Under the pieces are notes generated by a model, which was not told where the DNA came from, ran no database searches, and saw nothing but the letters and a program-made list of their open reading frames with translations. Of a stretch of DNA of 64,000 nucleotides, positions 62,874 to 64,000 are shown piece by piece (positions within the stretch are counted from its first letter, which is position 1; each line of letters starts with the position of its first letter). The translations under genes were made by a program, and so were the position numbers. The stretch comes from Cryoendolithus antarcticus (lineage: Eukaryota > Ascomycota > Dothideomycetes > Cladosporiales > Cladosporiaceae), in assembly GCA_002077065.1 (NCBI GenBank), contig NAJO01000004.1:1240001-1304000 (forward strand), in the 5' to 3' direction.

Positions 62874-63999
62874 CTAAGCAATTCCCTCGAAATACCCCTT
62901 GAATCTGCCCCCTTCCACGCCACACTCATGTACAACCTCATAACAAGCCATCAACAACAATGGGAACTTATTAGTCCAGTACGTGAGATACCCTCCCGGC
63001 AACGACCCAACGCGCTTCTTGACATCTTCCGGCATATCTTCATAATGGTTCTTCTTATTCCGCAGCGCGCGAAGTAAGTCCAACAATCGATCGCCAGAGT
63101 ACTTTCTTTGTTTCCCAAGCGTGTCGACAAACGAGCGATCAAGCTTAGCAAGGAAGTTGTTGCCATTGCCGATGACTTCTCGGGCACGGGACTGCAGGAT
63201 ACGAAGAGCCATTGAGTCGCCGGCGTAATAGTCCTCGTAGGTACCACGCGGTTCGCGTTCAAAGTGATCGCTCACATCACAAAGGAAGGCTAGCCGCGTC
63301 TCGGCGGTCCAGAAGAAAGGATGATTCAAGACTTGCAAGGCGGTGGGTCGATTTTCGGGGGCATGTTCCAGCATCGACGTTATCAATTGCAGGGGTTCAT
63401 ACGCGTCTGACCATCGTTGTAGCACGTCGAGTCGCTTGCGGTCGCGTTTGATGTTGAGCTCTCGCATTGGCATCCAGCTGTTGTCGTCTTCGTCCTCGTA
63501 AGGGTGGACGCCATCGGTCAACATCCAAAAGAATAGGCAGCCTAGCGAGAAGATGTCGGCGGCACGCTTGACGCCCGCAGTGCCGTTACTGCCACTCTCA
63601 CTACCCACACTGATCTGACTATGATCACTGTCCGTTTCGCGTGTCGTCTTCGAGATGAGTTCAGGAGCCTTCCATCCCAAAGTTCCGGCATTGCCCGTAG
63701 GATCGATTAAAGTGCTCACGTTTTCGGGCAGGTTCTTACCGAGTCCGAAATCAGAGATCACCATTCGAGGTCCCGTGTCGACGTACTTGGACTTTGGGAA
63801 CGCGACCAGGATATTCTGCGGCTTGATATCGCGATGTATGATCCGCAGCTTGTGTAGGTGCTGTACCCCTTTAGCAAGCTGCTTCAGATTGCGAGGGATA
63901 TCAGACTGAATGTTGCGTTTCAACTTGCGCAATTGAAGCATCCTCTCCTCGGTTCTTGCTTTCTCCGGCTCCCATATCTCGAAGAGACTAGCTTGGCAT
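62874..63999 (-). CDS. IRE1: Ire1 unfolded-protein-response kinase-endoribonuclease, C-terminal part
   Basis: The 5' part lies beyond the right edge. The visible 374 codons begin in the kinase N-lobe exit (CQASLFEIWEPEK) and continue with the catalytic loop HRDIKPQNIL, the activation-loop SDFGLGK and GTLGWKAPEL. ADIFSLGCLFFWMLTDGVHPY follows. The KEN RNase domain runs from FFWTAETRLAFLCDVSDHFE to the end (LLDLLRALRNKKNHYEDMP, GYLTYWTNKFPLLLMACYEVVH). This kinase-KEN pairing is specific to Ire1, the ER sensor that splices HAC1/hacA mRNA. An insert rich in Ser/Asp/Gly (DSDHSQISVGSESGSNG) sits after the APE motif. All catalytic motifs seen are intact. Confidence 0.96.
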   Translation of the reverse strand, partial: CQASLFEIWEPEKARTEERMLQLRKLKRNIQSDIPRNLKQLAKGVQHLHKLRIIHRDIKPQNILVAFPKSKYVDTGPRMVISDFGLGKNLPENVSTLIDPTGNAGTLGWKAPELISKTTRETDSDHSQISVGSESGSNGTAGVKRAADIFSLGCLFFWMLTDGVHPYEDEDDNSWMPMRELNIKRDRKRLDVLQRWSDAYEPLQLITSMLEHAPENRPTALQVLNHPFFWTAETRLAFLCDVSDHFEREPRGTYEDYYAGDSMALRILQSRAREVIGNGNNFLAKLDRSFVDTLGKQRKYSGDRLLDLLRALRNKKNHYEDMPEDVKKRVGSLPGGYLTYWTNKFPLLLMACYEVVHECGVEGGRFKGYFEGIA

Positions 64000-64000
64000 A

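Noticed and set aside
1..64000. tRNA, rRNA, CRISPR arrays, transposase or reverse-transcriptase genes
   Set aside because: No tRNA B-box with a matching A-box and cloverleaf was found by eye. No transposon proteins, long terminal repeats or prokaryote-type features were seen. A tRNAscan or repeat library search would be decisive.

Overview
The window is nuclear DNA of a filamentous ascomycete (Pezizomycotina). Most genes are broken by short introns (49-107 nt, one of 266 nt) with GT..AG ends and branch sites such as TACTAAC. Recognisable genes are fungal: an Msn2/Seb1-type C2H2 factor, Sfk1, Mdm31, a Bem3-like RhoGAP, a YAT-family permease, a SidJ-like esterase, Trm140 and Ire1. A Dothideomycete origin is my inference from the style of the bZIP and secreted NTF2-like proteins; it was not tested.

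Layout. 0-13.7 kb is conserved housekeeping DNA: msn2 3' end (cut by the window), UBX4, a small ORF 4 nt from it, a thioredoxin-PITH protein, ribosomal eL36 (three exons), Sfk1 (three exons), proteasome beta-6 (two exons), a large unnamed conserved protein and a GT8 glycosyltransferase. 13.7-31.8 kb holds five relatives of one unrecognised secreted, Cys-rich family (called here the TYTYWPP/CFGGHG family; copies E, A, B, C on the minus strand, D on the plus strand). They are interleaved with MDM31, PNO1 and a BEM3-like RhoGAP gene. As read, every copy has at least one different disabling lesion (frameshift, nonsense codon or missing start), yet splice sites and motifs are well kept.

31.8-44 kb is gene-poor: a FAD monooxygenase, a C2H2 transcription factor, an unnamed acidic protein, and a four-exon basic-region (bZIP-like) gene found only by assembling exons by hand. 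44-59 kb is dense again: amino-acid permease, SidJ-like hydrolase, molybdenum cofactor sulfurase, type-B carboxylesterase, Bax-inhibitor-1 protein, a small ORF broken by a TAG, COQ10 and TRM140. 59-64 kb has a long empty stretch, a secreted NTF2-like protein, and the kinase-RNase end of IRE1 (cut by the window).

The genes do not form one pathway. Two pairs share ~300-bp divergent promoters (MDM31/PNO1 and COQ10/TRM140). MDM31 and COQ10 are both mitochondrial, and PNO1 and TRM140 act in RNA maturation or modification. The most unusual content is the secreted-protein family at 13.8-31.8 kb and a recurrent strand-composition switch inside genes (coding strand C-rich at the start, G/purine-rich at the end).
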